This document shows positions 25,357 through 33,657 of a DNA stretch of 64,000 nucleotides, piece after piece. This DNA comes from Spirochaetaceae bacterium (GTDB taxonomy: Bacteria > Spirochaetota > Spirochaetia > DSM-27196 > PWMO01), in assembly GCA_007693945.1 (NCBI GenBank), contig RECP01000081.1, positions 1 to 64,000 of the forward strand, written 5' to 3'. Position numbers and translations under genes: made by a program. Under the pieces are notes generated by a model. That model ran no database searches. It saw only the letters and a list, made by a program, of their open reading frames with translations, and had not been told where the DNA came from. Within the stretch, counting starts at the first letter, position 1. Each line of letters starts with the position of its first letter.

Positions 25357-26232
25357 ATGAAGCAATTCTACACCCGCCTGCGCCGCGGCGCAGCCTACGT
25401 TACCAAAGGCACTGTGATCGGCATTGCCAATATCATTCCCGGCGTCAGCGGGGGTACCGTTGCGGTGGCGCTGGGTATCTATGATCGGTTGATCAGGGCG
25501 ATCAACGGCCTGCTCGGGCGCAGCCGCGGCGCGCTCGCCGAGCTGCCGTTTCTGGCACTGGTGGCTGTGGGCGTTCTGGCCGGGATATTCGTGTTTGCCG
25601 GCGCCTTTGAGCACCTTTATGCATTCTATCCCGCCGAGGTGGCGTTTCTGTTCCTGGGACTCATACTGGGCGGGCTGGGGCCGCTGTGGCACACCGCGTC
25701 GCGCTACCGGCTGCGGCCGCGGCACGCGGTTGCGTGTCTGGCGGGGCTGGTTCTGGTGCTGTCGCTGCTGCTGGTAACGCCGGCCGAGTTCGGCGGGCAG
25801 CTGCCGCAGCTGTCGGCTACCGTTGCGATGACGCTGATTCTCTCCGGTGTCGTCGCGGCGGCCGCCATGGTTATTCCCGGGGTGAGCGGATCACTGGTCC
25901 TGCTGTTGATCGGCACCTACGGACCGATTCTGCACGCCGTTAGCGACCGCAACCTGGCGGCGCTGGCGCTTGTTATGCTGGGGGTCGTCATCGGCGGCAT
26001 CGCGGTAACGCGTATAGTCGCCATTCTGCTGCAGCGCGCACCGGCAACCGCCTACAGCGCCGTGATCGGTCTGGTTCTCGGCAGCGTGCCGCGGCTGTTT
26101 CCCGGGTTCCCCGAGGGCACGGCACTGGTTGCGTCGGTTGCCGCCTTTGCGCTGGGCTTTGCAATTGCCATCATCATCGAACCGCGCGACAGACGGCGCA
26201 CCACCGCACCGGCTCGCGGGGAATACGGCTGA
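25357..26232 (+). CDS. DUF368 undecaprenyl-phosphate translocase (PopT-type)
   Basis: 291 residues from the ATG at 25357 (GGGGAG about 12 nt upstream). Eight or so membrane helices with the two DUF368 half-repeat motifs NIIPGVSGGT and VIPGVSGSL, expected to line the inverted-repeat substrate path. DUF368 proteins were recently identified as flippases that return undecaprenyl phosphate to the cytoplasmic face. Divergent from murC, so precursor synthesis and lipid-carrier recycling share one intergenic region. Confidence 0.85.
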   Translation: MKQFYTRLRRGAAYVTKGTVIGIANIIPGVSGGTVAVALGIYDRLIRAINGLLGRSRGALAELPFLALVAVGVLAGIFVFAGAFEHLYAFYPAEVAFLFLGLILGGLGPLWHTASRYRLRPRHAVACLAGLVLVLSLLLVTPAEFGGQLPQLSATVAMTLILSGVVAAAAMVIPGVSGSLVLLLIGTYGPILHAVSDRNLAALALVMLGVVIGGIAVTRIVAILLQRAPATAYSAVIGLVLGSVPRLFPGFPEGTALVASVAAFALGFAIAIIIEPRDRRRTTAPARGEYG

Positions 26233-26272
26233 CGGCGGCCCGAGCGGCAGCAGCCACCGCAGACAACGGTTC

Positions 26273-27034
26273 TCAATCGACGCAGCCCAGCCCCTGGCGC
26301 CGGTCGGCGTGGAAGAAGTCGAAGACCACCTCGTCACAGCAGGCGTTGGCCTCTTCAAAAGTGCCGTCAAACCGTACCTCTCCGTCATCGAGGAACAGGA
26401 TGTGGTCGGCAATGCGCCGGATACTGGTCAACTCGTGCGTTACCGCCACCAGCGTGATGCCAAATCGCTGGGCCATGCCGATAATCAGTGCATCGAGGGT
26501 CTTGCTGGTCATCGGATCGAGCCCGGCGGATGGTTCATCGAAGAACAGGATCTCCGGGTCAAGCGCCATGGCACGCGCCAGCGCGGCGCGCTTCTTCATG
26601 CCACCGGACAGCTCCGAGGGGAACAGGTGGGTCACACCGTTGAGCCCCACCCGGTTAAGCTTGGTGTCAACAATCCGCGTGATCAGCCGCGGCGGCAGCC
26701 GGGTATGCTGCTCGAGAGGAATAGCGATGTTATCGTGTACCGAGATCGAGTCCAGCAACGCACCGTGCTGGAACAGCATACCGATTCGGCGTCGAACTTC
26801 GCCGAAAGCCTGCTCCGAATACGAGGTGATCTCGTGTCCGAACAGTTCGATACTTCCCGAGGTCGGGATCTCGAGTCGAACGATGTTGCGCAACAGCGTG
26901 GTCTTGCCGCAACCGCTGCGGCCGGCGATCACCGTAATCTGCCCCGGATAGATCTCGGCGTTGATCCCTTTGAGGATCGGGGTATCACCGTACGAGAAGT
27001 TGAGATCCCGTATTCGCACAATTGGTCGAGCCAC
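26273..27034 (-). CDS. mlaF: Mla-type ABC transporter ATPase
   Basis: 253 residues, GTG start preceded by GGAGAGG. ATPase of a phospholipid/sterol-type transporter across the diderm envelope. Walker A GRSGCGKTT, Q-loop FQHGALLDS, signature ELSGGMKKR, Walker B ILFFDEP, and H-loop His in AVTHE. Last gene of the mlaD-lipoprotein-mlaE-mlaF operon, 21 nt after mlaE. Confidence 0.92.
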   Translation of the reverse strand: MARPIVRIRDLNFSYGDTPILKGINAEIYPGQITVIAGRSGCGKTTLLRNIVRLEIPTSGSIELFGHEITSYSEQAFGEVRRRIGMLFQHGALLDSISVHDNIAIPLEQHTRLPPRLITRIVDTKLNRVGLNGVTHLFPSELSGGMKKRAALARAMALDPEILFFDEPSAGLDPMTSKTLDALIIGMAQRFGITLVAVTHELTSIRRIADHILFLDDGEVRFDGTFEEANACCDEVVFDFFHADRRQGLGCVD

Positions 27035-27055
27035 CGCCTCTCCTCGCTTTGCGCC

Positions 27056-28141
27056 TCACAGGTACGTGAAGCTGAAGATCACGTCAACGACAATTACGGT
27101 GAAGATCGAAGCCACTACCGCCTGCGTGGTGGCACGCCCGACGCCGGACGCCCCGCCGGAGACGTGAAAGCCCGAGTAACTGCCGATGATCACGATTACC
27201 CAGGCGAACACCACGGTCTTGGAAAGCCCGGTCACCAGATCCGAGAGCTTCAGTATGGCGAACACACGATCGGTATAACCGGTCACGGTGAGATCGAGCA
27301 TCGAAAGCGAGATGATCAGTCCGCCCAGCAGCCCGATCACAATTGACAACGATGCCAGCAGCGGCATGGCAATTGTCATCGCCTGGAACTTGGGTACCAC
27401 GACGTAGTCCACGGGATCGATTCCCATGGTACGCAGCGCATCCAGCTCATCGCTGACCTTCATGGTGGCGATCTCGGACGCAATTGCCGAACCGCTGCGT
27501 CCGGCAACTATGATGGCGGTCATCAGAGGCCCCATCTCGCGGACTATGGATATCGCCAGCAGATCGGCCACAAAGATGTTGGCACCAAACTGACGCAACT
27601 GTGCCGCGGACTGCAGCGCCAGAATCCAGCCGATGATCAGCGAAAGCAGCCCGACAATACCAACCGCATCGGCTCCGATGATGCGCAGATTCTCAACCAC
27701 AGCGCCGCGTTTGTGGCCGCGGGGACGAAACAGCGAGGCAACCGACCGATAGAACACCTCGGCACTCAGCCGCGTTGCCGAGCCGACGGTATCGCGCAGC
27801 CTCAGCGTCCAGGCGCCGAGACGTTCCAGCCACGACGTCTCGTGCAGGCTATACTGGCTGTCGGCGGAGTCCGAGCGCAGCAGGTCGATCGCCTCGGTAA
27901 CCTGCCGCGAGCCTCCGACCACCGTGCAGTGCGTTCCGTGCTGAGAACTGATTTCATCGATCAGCGCCAACCCGGCGCTGTCGATACGGGTCACCGCGGC
28001 AATATCGATCCGCTCGAGCGCCAGGCCGCGACGCAACCCGATCCGTTGACGCAGCCGCCGCGTGTAGACCGCGTAGAGCCGAGGCACGCTGTCGTAGACG
28101 AGATCACCCTCGAGATAGATCGTGCGCTGCTTGAGTCGCAT
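27056..28141 (-). CDS. mlaE: Mla-type permease with fused N-terminal STAS (MlaB-like) domain
   Basis: 361 residues from the ATG at 28141. Residues 1-100 form a STAS-like domain (ERIDIAAVTRIDSAGLALIDEI), the equivalent of stand-alone MlaB, and the rest is an MlaE permease with FGANIFVADLLAISIVREMGP and GRSGSAIASEIATMKVSDELDAL. The fusion explains why no separate mlaB is present. Seven nt after the auxiliary lipoprotein gene. Confidence 0.9.
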   Translation of the reverse strand: MRLKQRTIYLEGDLVYDSVPRLYAVYTRRLRQRIGLRRGLALERIDIAAVTRIDSAGLALIDEISSQHGTHCTVVGGSRQVTEAIDLLRSDSADSQYSLHETSWLERLGAWTLRLRDTVGSATRLSAEVFYRSVASLFRPRGHKRGAVVENLRIIGADAVGIVGLLSLIIGWILALQSAAQLRQFGANIFVADLLAISIVREMGPLMTAIIVAGRSGSAIASEIATMKVSDELDALRTMGIDPVDYVVVPKFQAMTIAMPLLASLSIVIGLLGGLIISLSMLDLTVTGYTDRVFAILKLSDLVTGLSKTVVFAWVIVIIGSYSGFHVSGGASGVGRATTQAVVASIFTVIVVDVIFSFTYL

Positions 28142-28148
28142 TCCGCGT

Positions 28149-28769
28149 TCACACCTGCCCGTCAAAGTACTGCAGGATCCGGTCCGCGAACTCGTCTATC
28201 TCCTCGAGCATGACGGCATTGACCCGCAGCACAAACGTCGCGATCTCGCGATCAGGCAGCGGGTCCCGCCGCTCGAACCGGTGCTCCACCAGCACGCCTT
28301 CGTCGGCCGCCCGGCGCAGGGTCAGCACAGCCATAACCCGCGCTCGCGGAGGGCCGTCGCAGCAGATGTGCTCCAGCACGCGTAACTCGCTGTGGATCTC
28401 GAGCTCGGGTCGAACAGTACGGTGCTGACGGTGGATCTCGGTGAACACGGTACGCGCGCGCAGCGAGTCTGCCACCAGGTCAGCGAATGCCACACCGAGA
28501 TCGACGCCCCACATTTCACCGGCCAGGTAGACAATCTGTGGTCCGTCGCTGCGCTGCACGATCTGACGCCGTTCATAGGTGCGGTTGACGCGACCATCAA
28601 GCACGAGTACGACCGCCGATACCGGCTGTGCCGGCGTACCGGCGGCATCCGCTGATTGCTGATAGTCTATGACGTAGTAATTGGGTGGCGGCGGAGCCGG
28701 AGCCGTCAGGCACGCGGCGCTCACCATTGCCACCAGTAGCGCTGCACCCGGCAGCTGTAGCCTTCCTAT
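28149..28769 (-). CDS. PqiC-like ABC auxiliary lipoprotein, apparent ATA start
   Basis: 206 residues if translation starts at ATA 28769, which overlaps the mlaD stop (ATAG) and has AGGAGG exactly 6 nt upstream. That start yields a complete lipoprotein signal, MGRLQLPGAALLVAMVSAAC, whereas the ORF-track start (GTG at 28733) leaves too little sequence before the lipobox Cys. CTG at 28754 is a second option. The mature part (NYYVIDYQQ, DRILQYFDG) fits the ABC-type transport auxiliary lipoprotein family, which anchors Mla/Pqi systems in the periplasm or outer membrane. Confidence 0.75.
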   Translation of the reverse strand: MGRLQLPGAALLVAMVSAACLTAPAPPPPNYYVIDYQQSADAAGTPAQPVSAVVLVLDGRVNRTYERRQIVQRSDGPQIVYLAGEMWGVDLGVAFADLVADSLRARTVFTEIHRQHRTVRPELEIHSELRVLEHICCDGPPRARVMAVLTLRRAADEGVLVEHRFERRDPLPDREIATFVLRVNAVMLEEIDEFADRILQYFDGQV

Positions 28770-29647
28770 CGTGAACCTCCTCGAGTACGCAGCAAGGAAC
28801 CCGGGTTCTCGCTGATCTGTATTGCGAAGTCATTGAGATAGATCATGGTCTCGCGCAGCACTTCAATCGAGCTGACCAGATTACGGCGGCTCTGCATCAC
28901 CGTCAGGTCAATATCAGCTATCGTCCGTCCGGCCTGCTCGGTGGTCCGGTTGATGGCATCGAACAGCTCCGGCAGATCGAGCTCAGCCGTCTGCTCGTCA
29001 AGTCTGGCCACCAGGCTGCGGAACGAGACCGAAGACTGCGCCACATGGTAACTGGCGACCTCCATATTGGACAGGATCACCCCGATCGATTCCCGATTTT
29101 CGCGCACCACGGCATTGAGATTGGCCAGCAACTCGGCAAACTGTCTGCGGTTCTCCACGTCCAGCACGGCCGAGACATCGTCGAGCAATCCCTCCAGGCC
29201 GAGCGCAATATTCTCAGCCGGCTGCGTAAGGCGCGCAAAGGCACTGCGGCCCGCCGGTATCAGTTCGCCGGGGCGCAGAGTCTGGGCTTCATTGCTGCCA
29301 CCGGTCAGCTCGATCTGCATCAGGCCGGTGATACCCACCGGCACCAGTTGAGCCTCGACATCCGCCGGAATGCGGGTGCCCTCCACAACATTGATTTCCA
29401 CGATCACCGTGCGCACGTCCTGCGGATGAAAGAACATGCGGTTGACCGTACCGATGTCGATGCCCTGAAACCGCACCGTACCGCCGACTTGCAGACCGTT
29501 CACCGAGGTGCCGGTGTAGTGGATCTCGTAGTGATCGTAGGTGCGAAACCATTCACTACCGGCGACCGCAAAGAAGAACAGGAACAGAACCGTCACCGAA
29601 ACCAGAACAAAGAGCCCGACGCGCAGCTTGCTTGCCCGGCTTACCAT
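28766..29647 (-). CDS. mlaD: MlaD/MCE-domain lipid-binding protein
   Basis: 293 residues: one N-terminal transmembrane helix (LFVLVSVTVLFLFFFAVAGS), one MCE domain (about 38-115: YEIHYTGTSVNGLQVGGTVRFQGIDIG), and a long helical tail. MCE proteins form hexameric rings that carry lipids between membranes. First gene of the operon, with GAGAGG before the ATG and a good promoter 50-75 nt upstream. Confidence 0.92.
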   Translation of the reverse strand: MVSRASKLRVGLFVLVSVTVLFLFFFAVAGSEWFRTYDHYEIHYTGTSVNGLQVGGTVRFQGIDIGTVNRMFFHPQDVRTVIVEINVVEGTRIPADVEAQLVPVGITGLMQIELTGGSNEAQTLRPGELIPAGRSAFARLTQPAENIALGLEGLLDDVSAVLDVENRRQFAELLANLNAVVRENRESIGVILSNMEVASYHVAQSSVSFRSLVARLDEQTAELDLPELFDAINRTTEQAGRTIADIDLTVMQSRRNLVSSIEVLRETMIYLNDFAIQISENPGSLLRTRGGSR

Positions 29648-29692
29648 ATACTACCTCTCCTGGCCGCTGCCCGCATACCGTAGAATAGCCTC

Positions 29693-29721
29693 ATCTTAGG
29701 CATAGTTCCGGACGCCGTCAA
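29693..29721 (-). promoter_or_regulatory. promoter of mla operon
   Basis: Minus strand TTGACG (5/6), 17-bp spacer, TAAGAT (4/6), in the 107-nt gap between rsmE and mlaD, so the transport operon can be transcribed apart from tetR-rsmE. Confidence 0.55.
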
Positions 29722-29754
29722 GCTTCGCACCCGGCGCTGTCACCCGGCGCGGGT

Positions 29755-30528
29755 TCAGGCCGATGAGCCGCTGTTTGCCGTTGCGCCCGGTCGGCGGCAC
29801 ATCGCAGCACACATCACTGCGGCGGCCACCGCGGCGGTTTCTACTCGCAACACGCGCGGCCCAAGTCCAACGGTGCGCCATCCGCGATCGTGGAACAGGG
29901 CCCGTTCGCCGTCGGTCCAGCCGCGTTCGGAGCCGATGGCGTACAGCAGTGGCGGCTCGGCCCGCGCCGGAAAACCGTGATCGGTGCCCGCCTGAGGTTC
30001 GGCGGCCTCATCGAAGAAGAGACAGGTTGCGGTATCACCGGCGTGCATCTGGTCAAGCAGGTGGAGACCGTGTTCCACCGAGCGCGCGGTATGCAGCCGC
30101 GGCAACGAGGTGGCCCCTGCCTGCTCGGCACCTTCAATCAGGCACCGGCGCCAGCCGTCAGCACTCCATAGACGGCTCTTGAGATAGCTGCGCTCGCCCA
30201 GCTCGGTGCCGCAAACGACAATCCGGCCCACCCCTACCGCGCTGAAGTCGCGCAGGACACGCCGGAGCACAATCGGGCGCGGGTGTCCAAGCAGACAGGT
30301 GATCGGAAGCAGTGGCGGTCCGGAATCGTCGCCCAGCACGAAGTCGAGCTCGATCGCGTTCTCCGTGACGGCTCGAACCGTCGCGTTGCCCACCGGACCG
30401 TCGATCACGCCAACCGCGACGCAGCTGCCGGCCTCGACCTTGAGAATACGCAGCAAGTGCCGCGCCCGTGCGTCGGCGACCGGAAGCGCTGTTCCGATTT
30501 CTTCGGCTGTGAACAGGATCCGGTTCAT
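29755..30528 (-). CDS. rsmE: 16S rRNA m3U1498 methyltransferase
   Basis: 257 residues, usual length. SPOUT-fold enzyme using SAM. PUA-like N-terminus (RHLLRILKVEAG), central RIVVCGTELGERSYLKS and EGAEQAGATSLPRL, and the knot signature GLGPRVLRVETAA. ATG overlaps the tetR stop (ATGA), so it is co-expressed with the regulator. Confidence 0.94.
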   Translation of the reverse strand: MNRILFTAEEIGTALPVADARARHLLRILKVEAGSCVAVGVIDGPVGNATVRAVTENAIELDFVLGDDSGPPLLPITCLLGHPRPIVLRRVLRDFSAVGVGRIVVCGTELGERSYLKSRLWSADGWRRCLIEGAEQAGATSLPRLHTARSVEHGLHLLDQMHAGDTATCLFFDEAAEPQAGTDHGFPARAEPPLLYAIGSERGWTDGERALFHDRGWRTVGLGPRVLRVETAAVAAAVMCAAMCRRPGATANSGSSA

Positions 30529-31097
30529 TGCGGCTGCAGGCGGGCAGCGGTCAGGTAACGCGTAATGGCATCCAGCGAGTCACCACGCACACCCAGCAGA
30601 TGCTGGACCAGCAGGCCGTCGATCAACGGAAGAATGATCCGCGCCAGCGACGAGTAGTCTTCCTGGTTATCGTTTATCTTGCGCAGTCCCTCTTCGATCA
30701 GATGCGTCCAGTGTCCGTACTCCTGAACAAAACGCTGCTTGAGGGACGGGTTGCCGGTCAAAGCGTCCTGTATGAGGTAGACGTGTATGTGGCCGCGGGT
30801 CTCCGACGAGATGATGGTACGAAACACCACCTTGAGCAGTTCCTCGGGCTGAAGCCCCTGACGGCTCTCTTCGATCCAGGCGAAGATCTTTTCGGTGATA
30901 TGACGCATATGGCGTTCGCTGATATCGAAGATCAGCTCACCCTTGGACGGGTAGTAATAGTAGAGAGTACCTTTACTGATCCCGGTCTCGCGCGCAATAT
31001 CCGCCAGGCTGGTATCCGCAATGCCTTTGTCTATGATCAGACGCGACGCCGTCTGAATGATCTTCTCACGGTATCCGGAGCGCTTCGTTCGTGCCAT
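30525..31097 (-). CDS. TetR family transcriptional regulator
   Basis: 190 residues. N-terminal helix-turn-helix about 10-55 (IADTSLADIARETGISKGTLYYYYPSKGEL), then a helical ligand-binding domain of unrecognised class. Two inverted repeats and a promoter with a perfect -35 lie directly upstream, suggesting autoregulation. Co-transcribed with rsmE and just upstream of the mla operon, whose lipid cargo could be linked to the ligand; that link is a guess. Confidence 0.9.
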   Translation of the reverse strand: MARTKRSGYREKIIQTASRLIIDKGIADTSLADIARETGISKGTLYYYYPSKGELIFDISERHMRHITEKIFAWIEESRQGLQPEELLKVVFRTIISSETRGHIHVYLIQDALTGNPSLKQRFVQEYGHWTHLIEEGLRKINDNQEDYSSLARIILPLIDGLLVQHLLGVRGDSLDAITRYLTAARLQPQ

Positions 31098-31126
31098 ACC
31101 GACCCCTTCGGTCGTACAACCGGTTG
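31098..31126. promoter_or_regulatory. putative TetR operators
   Basis: Two inverted repeats between promoter and start codon: ACCGA-N5-TCGGT (31098-31112) and the 10-bp palindrome CAACCGGTTG (31117-31126), the latter at the predicted +1. Both are of the type bound by TetR dimers. Confidence 0.5.
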
Positions 31127-31133
31127 GTTGCCC

Positions 31134-31162
31134 ACCTTAGCTGCAGCGTTTGATTGTGTCAA
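31134..31162 (-). promoter_or_regulatory. promoter of tetR-rsmE
   Basis: Perfect TTGACA, 17-bp spacer, TAAGGT (weak). The -35 is embedded in a perfect 7-bp inverted repeat. Confidence 0.5.
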
Positions 31163-31166
31163 TCAA
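31150..31166. repeat. inverted repeat over tetR -35 box
   Basis: TTGATTG-TGT-CAATCAA, perfect 7-bp arms, overlapping the -35 of the tetR promoter. Candidate operator, either for this TetR or for another regulator. Confidence 0.5.
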
Positions 31167-31250
31167 TGCGCTTCAACCGCAGCAATTCTGGCCGTACGGG
31201 GTCGGTTGGCATGGAGCTCCTGCGCGCCTGCCTCGAGAGCGTGCCAGCGG

Positions 31251-32420
31251 CTACTCCATGGCTCCCGAGAACAGGAAGTCCCAATCTACTGCGGCTTCGG
31301 CGACCTTGCCCGACTGTGCCGTGAACCGCGCGACACCGGGCGCAAAAGCGACCTTCTGTACCCGGTCGAATCCGGCCGGCACGCGCGTTACGCCCTGGAT
31401 GTAGTTGATGCGAACGGGCTTTGCGGGGGAAAGCTTCACCGCAGTGGGAACCCCGGCCTCGCTGAGCGGGTTCTTCTTCAACGACGGAGCAAGCCCTTCA
31501 GCCAGATAGCCACAGACATCCTCGAGCCCTATACAGACATTACGGCCGCTCCACGGCGCACCGTGCCGCCCACGATTCTCCATCCAGAACAGTGTCAGGG
31601 GCAGCAGCGAGGCGTTCTTGAGCGCAAACCACAGATACTTGCCGCCCGGGAAGACCGCCGTGGTCCATGCCGGCCTGCGCGACGTGGCGGCCGCCCTGGC
31701 GCCCTTCGACACCAGCCCGACGATGTCACAGTAGCCTTCACGCGCGGGGAAGATACCGATGTCGACGGTTGCCGGATCCTTCCAGATCGTTGGAACCTTC
31801 TGCATCGAGCGAAACGGCTTTGATCCGTCCAGCGACAGATACTCCCCCTCAAGCGTGTAGTTGGGCGGCATCGGTCGCGCCAGCCCGAACTCAACCGGGC
31901 TGGTGGAAATCAGCATCCCGCCGGGCTCCATCCCGGGGTTAAGCGTAGCGTGATGTCCCAGACTCGTCTTCCCGCTGTAACCGGACAACTCATGCTGGGT
32001 ATAGACCACGTTCTGATTATCCTTGAGCAGAATGCGCTTGGTGACCTGACCCGGGCGTTGACGCGTCTTCATGCCGGCCGTGAAGAGCGTTCTTCCCTGG
32101 CCGCGCGCGTAGCTTTCAAATGTCCAGCTGGCCGTGGCCGGCTCACCGTGGACGACGTGGTTCTCAGCGCGGTAGGCGTTGTCGGCTCCAAACGGCATAC
32201 AGAAAAAATCACCCCGCAGCGGAATCAGAACCGGTTCTCCCGGCGCAGGTTTCTCCTCCTGCCACGGACTGACGTAGTACGGCTGAACCGGATTGCGCGA
32301 ATCACGGAAAAACAGCACCGGCGCCATCATACCGCCGAGCTCGGTCAGCGATAACTCGATGCTCCTGGACTCGATGACCCACGACAGCTGAGCGGCAACA
32401 CTTCTCCTGGTTGGTTCCAT
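31251..32420 (-). CDS. aldose 1-epimerase-like (galactose mutarotase superfamily) protein
   Basis: 389 residues from the ATG at 32420. Beta-rich, with LGHHATLNP, where a His would fit the mutarotase active site, and a late GLEDVCGYLAEGL segment like the acidic region of epimerase-like proteins. No signal peptide. No exact family recalled. Divergent from mtlD with 61 bp between, so a role in sugar or sugar-alcohol use is plausible. Its TATACT box ends 8 nt before the ATG. Confidence 0.6.
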   Translation of the reverse strand: MEPTRRSVAAQLSWVIESRSIELSLTELGGMMAPVLFFRDSRNPVQPYYVSPWQEEKPAPGEPVLIPLRGDFFCMPFGADNAYRAENHVVHGEPATASWTFESYARGQGRTLFTAGMKTRQRPGQVTKRILLKDNQNVVYTQHELSGYSGKTSLGHHATLNPGMEPGGMLISTSPVEFGLARPMPPNYTLEGEYLSLDGSKPFRSMQKVPTIWKDPATVDIGIFPAREGYCDIVGLVSKGARAAATSRRPAWTTAVFPGGKYLWFALKNASLLPLTLFWMENRGRHGAPWSGRNVCIGLEDVCGYLAEGLAPSLKKNPLSEAGVPTAVKLSPAKPVRINYIQGVTRVPAGFDRVQKVAFAPGVARFTAQSGKVAEAAVDWDFLFSGAME

Positions 32421-32428
32421 AATCAGAC

Positions 32429-32434
32429 AGTATA
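32429..32434 (-). promoter_or_regulatory. -10 box of mutarotase-like gene
   Basis: Minus strand TATACT ending 8 nt before the ATG; no convincing -35 and no Shine-Dalgarno. Confidence 0.45.
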
Positions 32435-32441
32435 AGGCCGA

Positions 32442-32471
32442 TTGCCGTTTTACGCCAGTGTCGCGTATACT
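32442..32471 (+). promoter_or_regulatory. promoter of mtlD
   Basis: TTGCCG, 18-bp spacer, TATACT at 32466-32471, ending 10 nt before the ATG at 32482. Confidence 0.5.
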
Positions 32472-32481
32472 GAGGCCCATC

Positions 32482-33657
32482 ATGAACCTACTTCAGTTTG
32501 GCGCGGGCAACATCGGGCGTTCGTTTATCGGCCAGCTCTTCTCGCGCGCGGGATGGACGGTCACATTCGTTGACGTTGATCAACACATCGTAGCGGCAAT
32601 CAACCGGCGGCGCGCCTATCCGGTCGTGGTCAAGCATCCCGACGGCCGCGAAGAGACAATCGAAGTCAAAGGTGTCGACGCCATCGACGGCCGGGATCGC
32701 GAAGCGGTAGTTGCCGCGGTTCACAACGCGGACCTTGTGGCTACCGCGGTGGGCACGCAGGCATTGCCGAGCGTGGTCGAGCTTATCGCCGAAGGCCTTA
32801 AGCGGCGTCAGAACAGCGTCAGCATCATCATCGCCGAGAACATTCGCAACGGAGCGGCGGTGGTGCGCGACGAACTACGCAAACACCTGCCGCCCGATTC
32901 GGCGGTGCTTTCACGTACCGGTCTGGTCGAGTCGAGCATCGGCAAGATGGTGCCCCTGATGACCGAGGCCGACCGCCAGTCTGATCCGTTGCGGGTGTTC
33001 GCCGAACCCTACAACACGCTGATTCTGGATCGACTCGGGTTTCGCGGACCGGTCCCGGCGGTTGCCGGTATCAAGGCGGTTGACAACATCACCGCGTACG
33101 TCGACCGAAAACTGTTCGTCCACAACATGGGGCACGCCGCCTGTGCCTACCTCGGTTATCGTGAAGATCCCCAGCTGACCTATATCTGGCAGGCGGTCGA
33201 GCTCGACGCGGTGCATCAGACCGCTCGTGCGGCGATGCAGCAGTCGGCGGCAGCGCTGGTACGCGCCTACCCCAACGATCTCGACGCCGCGGTTCTCACG
33301 GAACACATCGACGATCTGCTGACTCGATTCTCCAATCGCTCCCTGGGTGACACCATCTACCGGGTGGGCCGTGACCTGCCGCGTAAACTGCACAAGGGTG
33401 ACCGGCTGATCGGTGCAATGCTGCTGGCGCAGCGCATGGAGTGTCCGTACGACCAGATCATCGAGGCCGCCCGCGCTGCGTTGGCGTTTCGTGCAGTTGA
33501 CGAGTCAGGGCAGCTTTACCCCAACGACCGTCTGTTCCTCGAAAACGATCTGCCGCGCGGTACCCGGCACGTGCTCGGTAGCGTATCTGAGCTGGATCCC
33601 GACGATGCAATTGAGCATCAGGTGTTCTCACGGCTGCTTGCGTCATTCGATTCCTGA
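32482..33657 (+). CDS. mtlD: mannitol-1-phosphate 5-dehydrogenase
   Basis: 391 residues from the ATG at 32482. Oxidises mannitol-1-P to fructose-6-P with NAD. N-terminal Rossmann motif QFGAGNIGRSFIG; C-terminal polyol-dehydrogenase signature KLFVHNMGHAACAYLGY with catalytic Lys and His. No PTS or regulator gene neighbours it. Ends in a 40-bp tail-to-tail overlap with the next, opposite gene. Confidence 0.9.
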   Translation: MNLLQFGAGNIGRSFIGQLFSRAGWTVTFVDVDQHIVAAINRRRAYPVVVKHPDGREETIEVKGVDAIDGRDREAVVAAVHNADLVATAVGTQALPSVVELIAEGLKRRQNSVSIIIAENIRNGAAVVRDELRKHLPPDSAVLSRTGLVESSIGKMVPLMTEADRQSDPLRVFAEPYNTLILDRLGFRGPVPAVAGIKAVDNITAYVDRKLFVHNMGHAACAYLGYREDPQLTYIWQAVELDAVHQTARAAMQQSAAALVRAYPNDLDAAVLTEHIDDLLTRFSNRSLGDTIYRVGRDLPRKLHKGDRLIGAMLLAQRMECPYDQIIEAARAALAFRAVDESGQLYPNDRLFLENDLPRGTRHVLGSVSELDPDDAIEHQVFSRLLASFDS

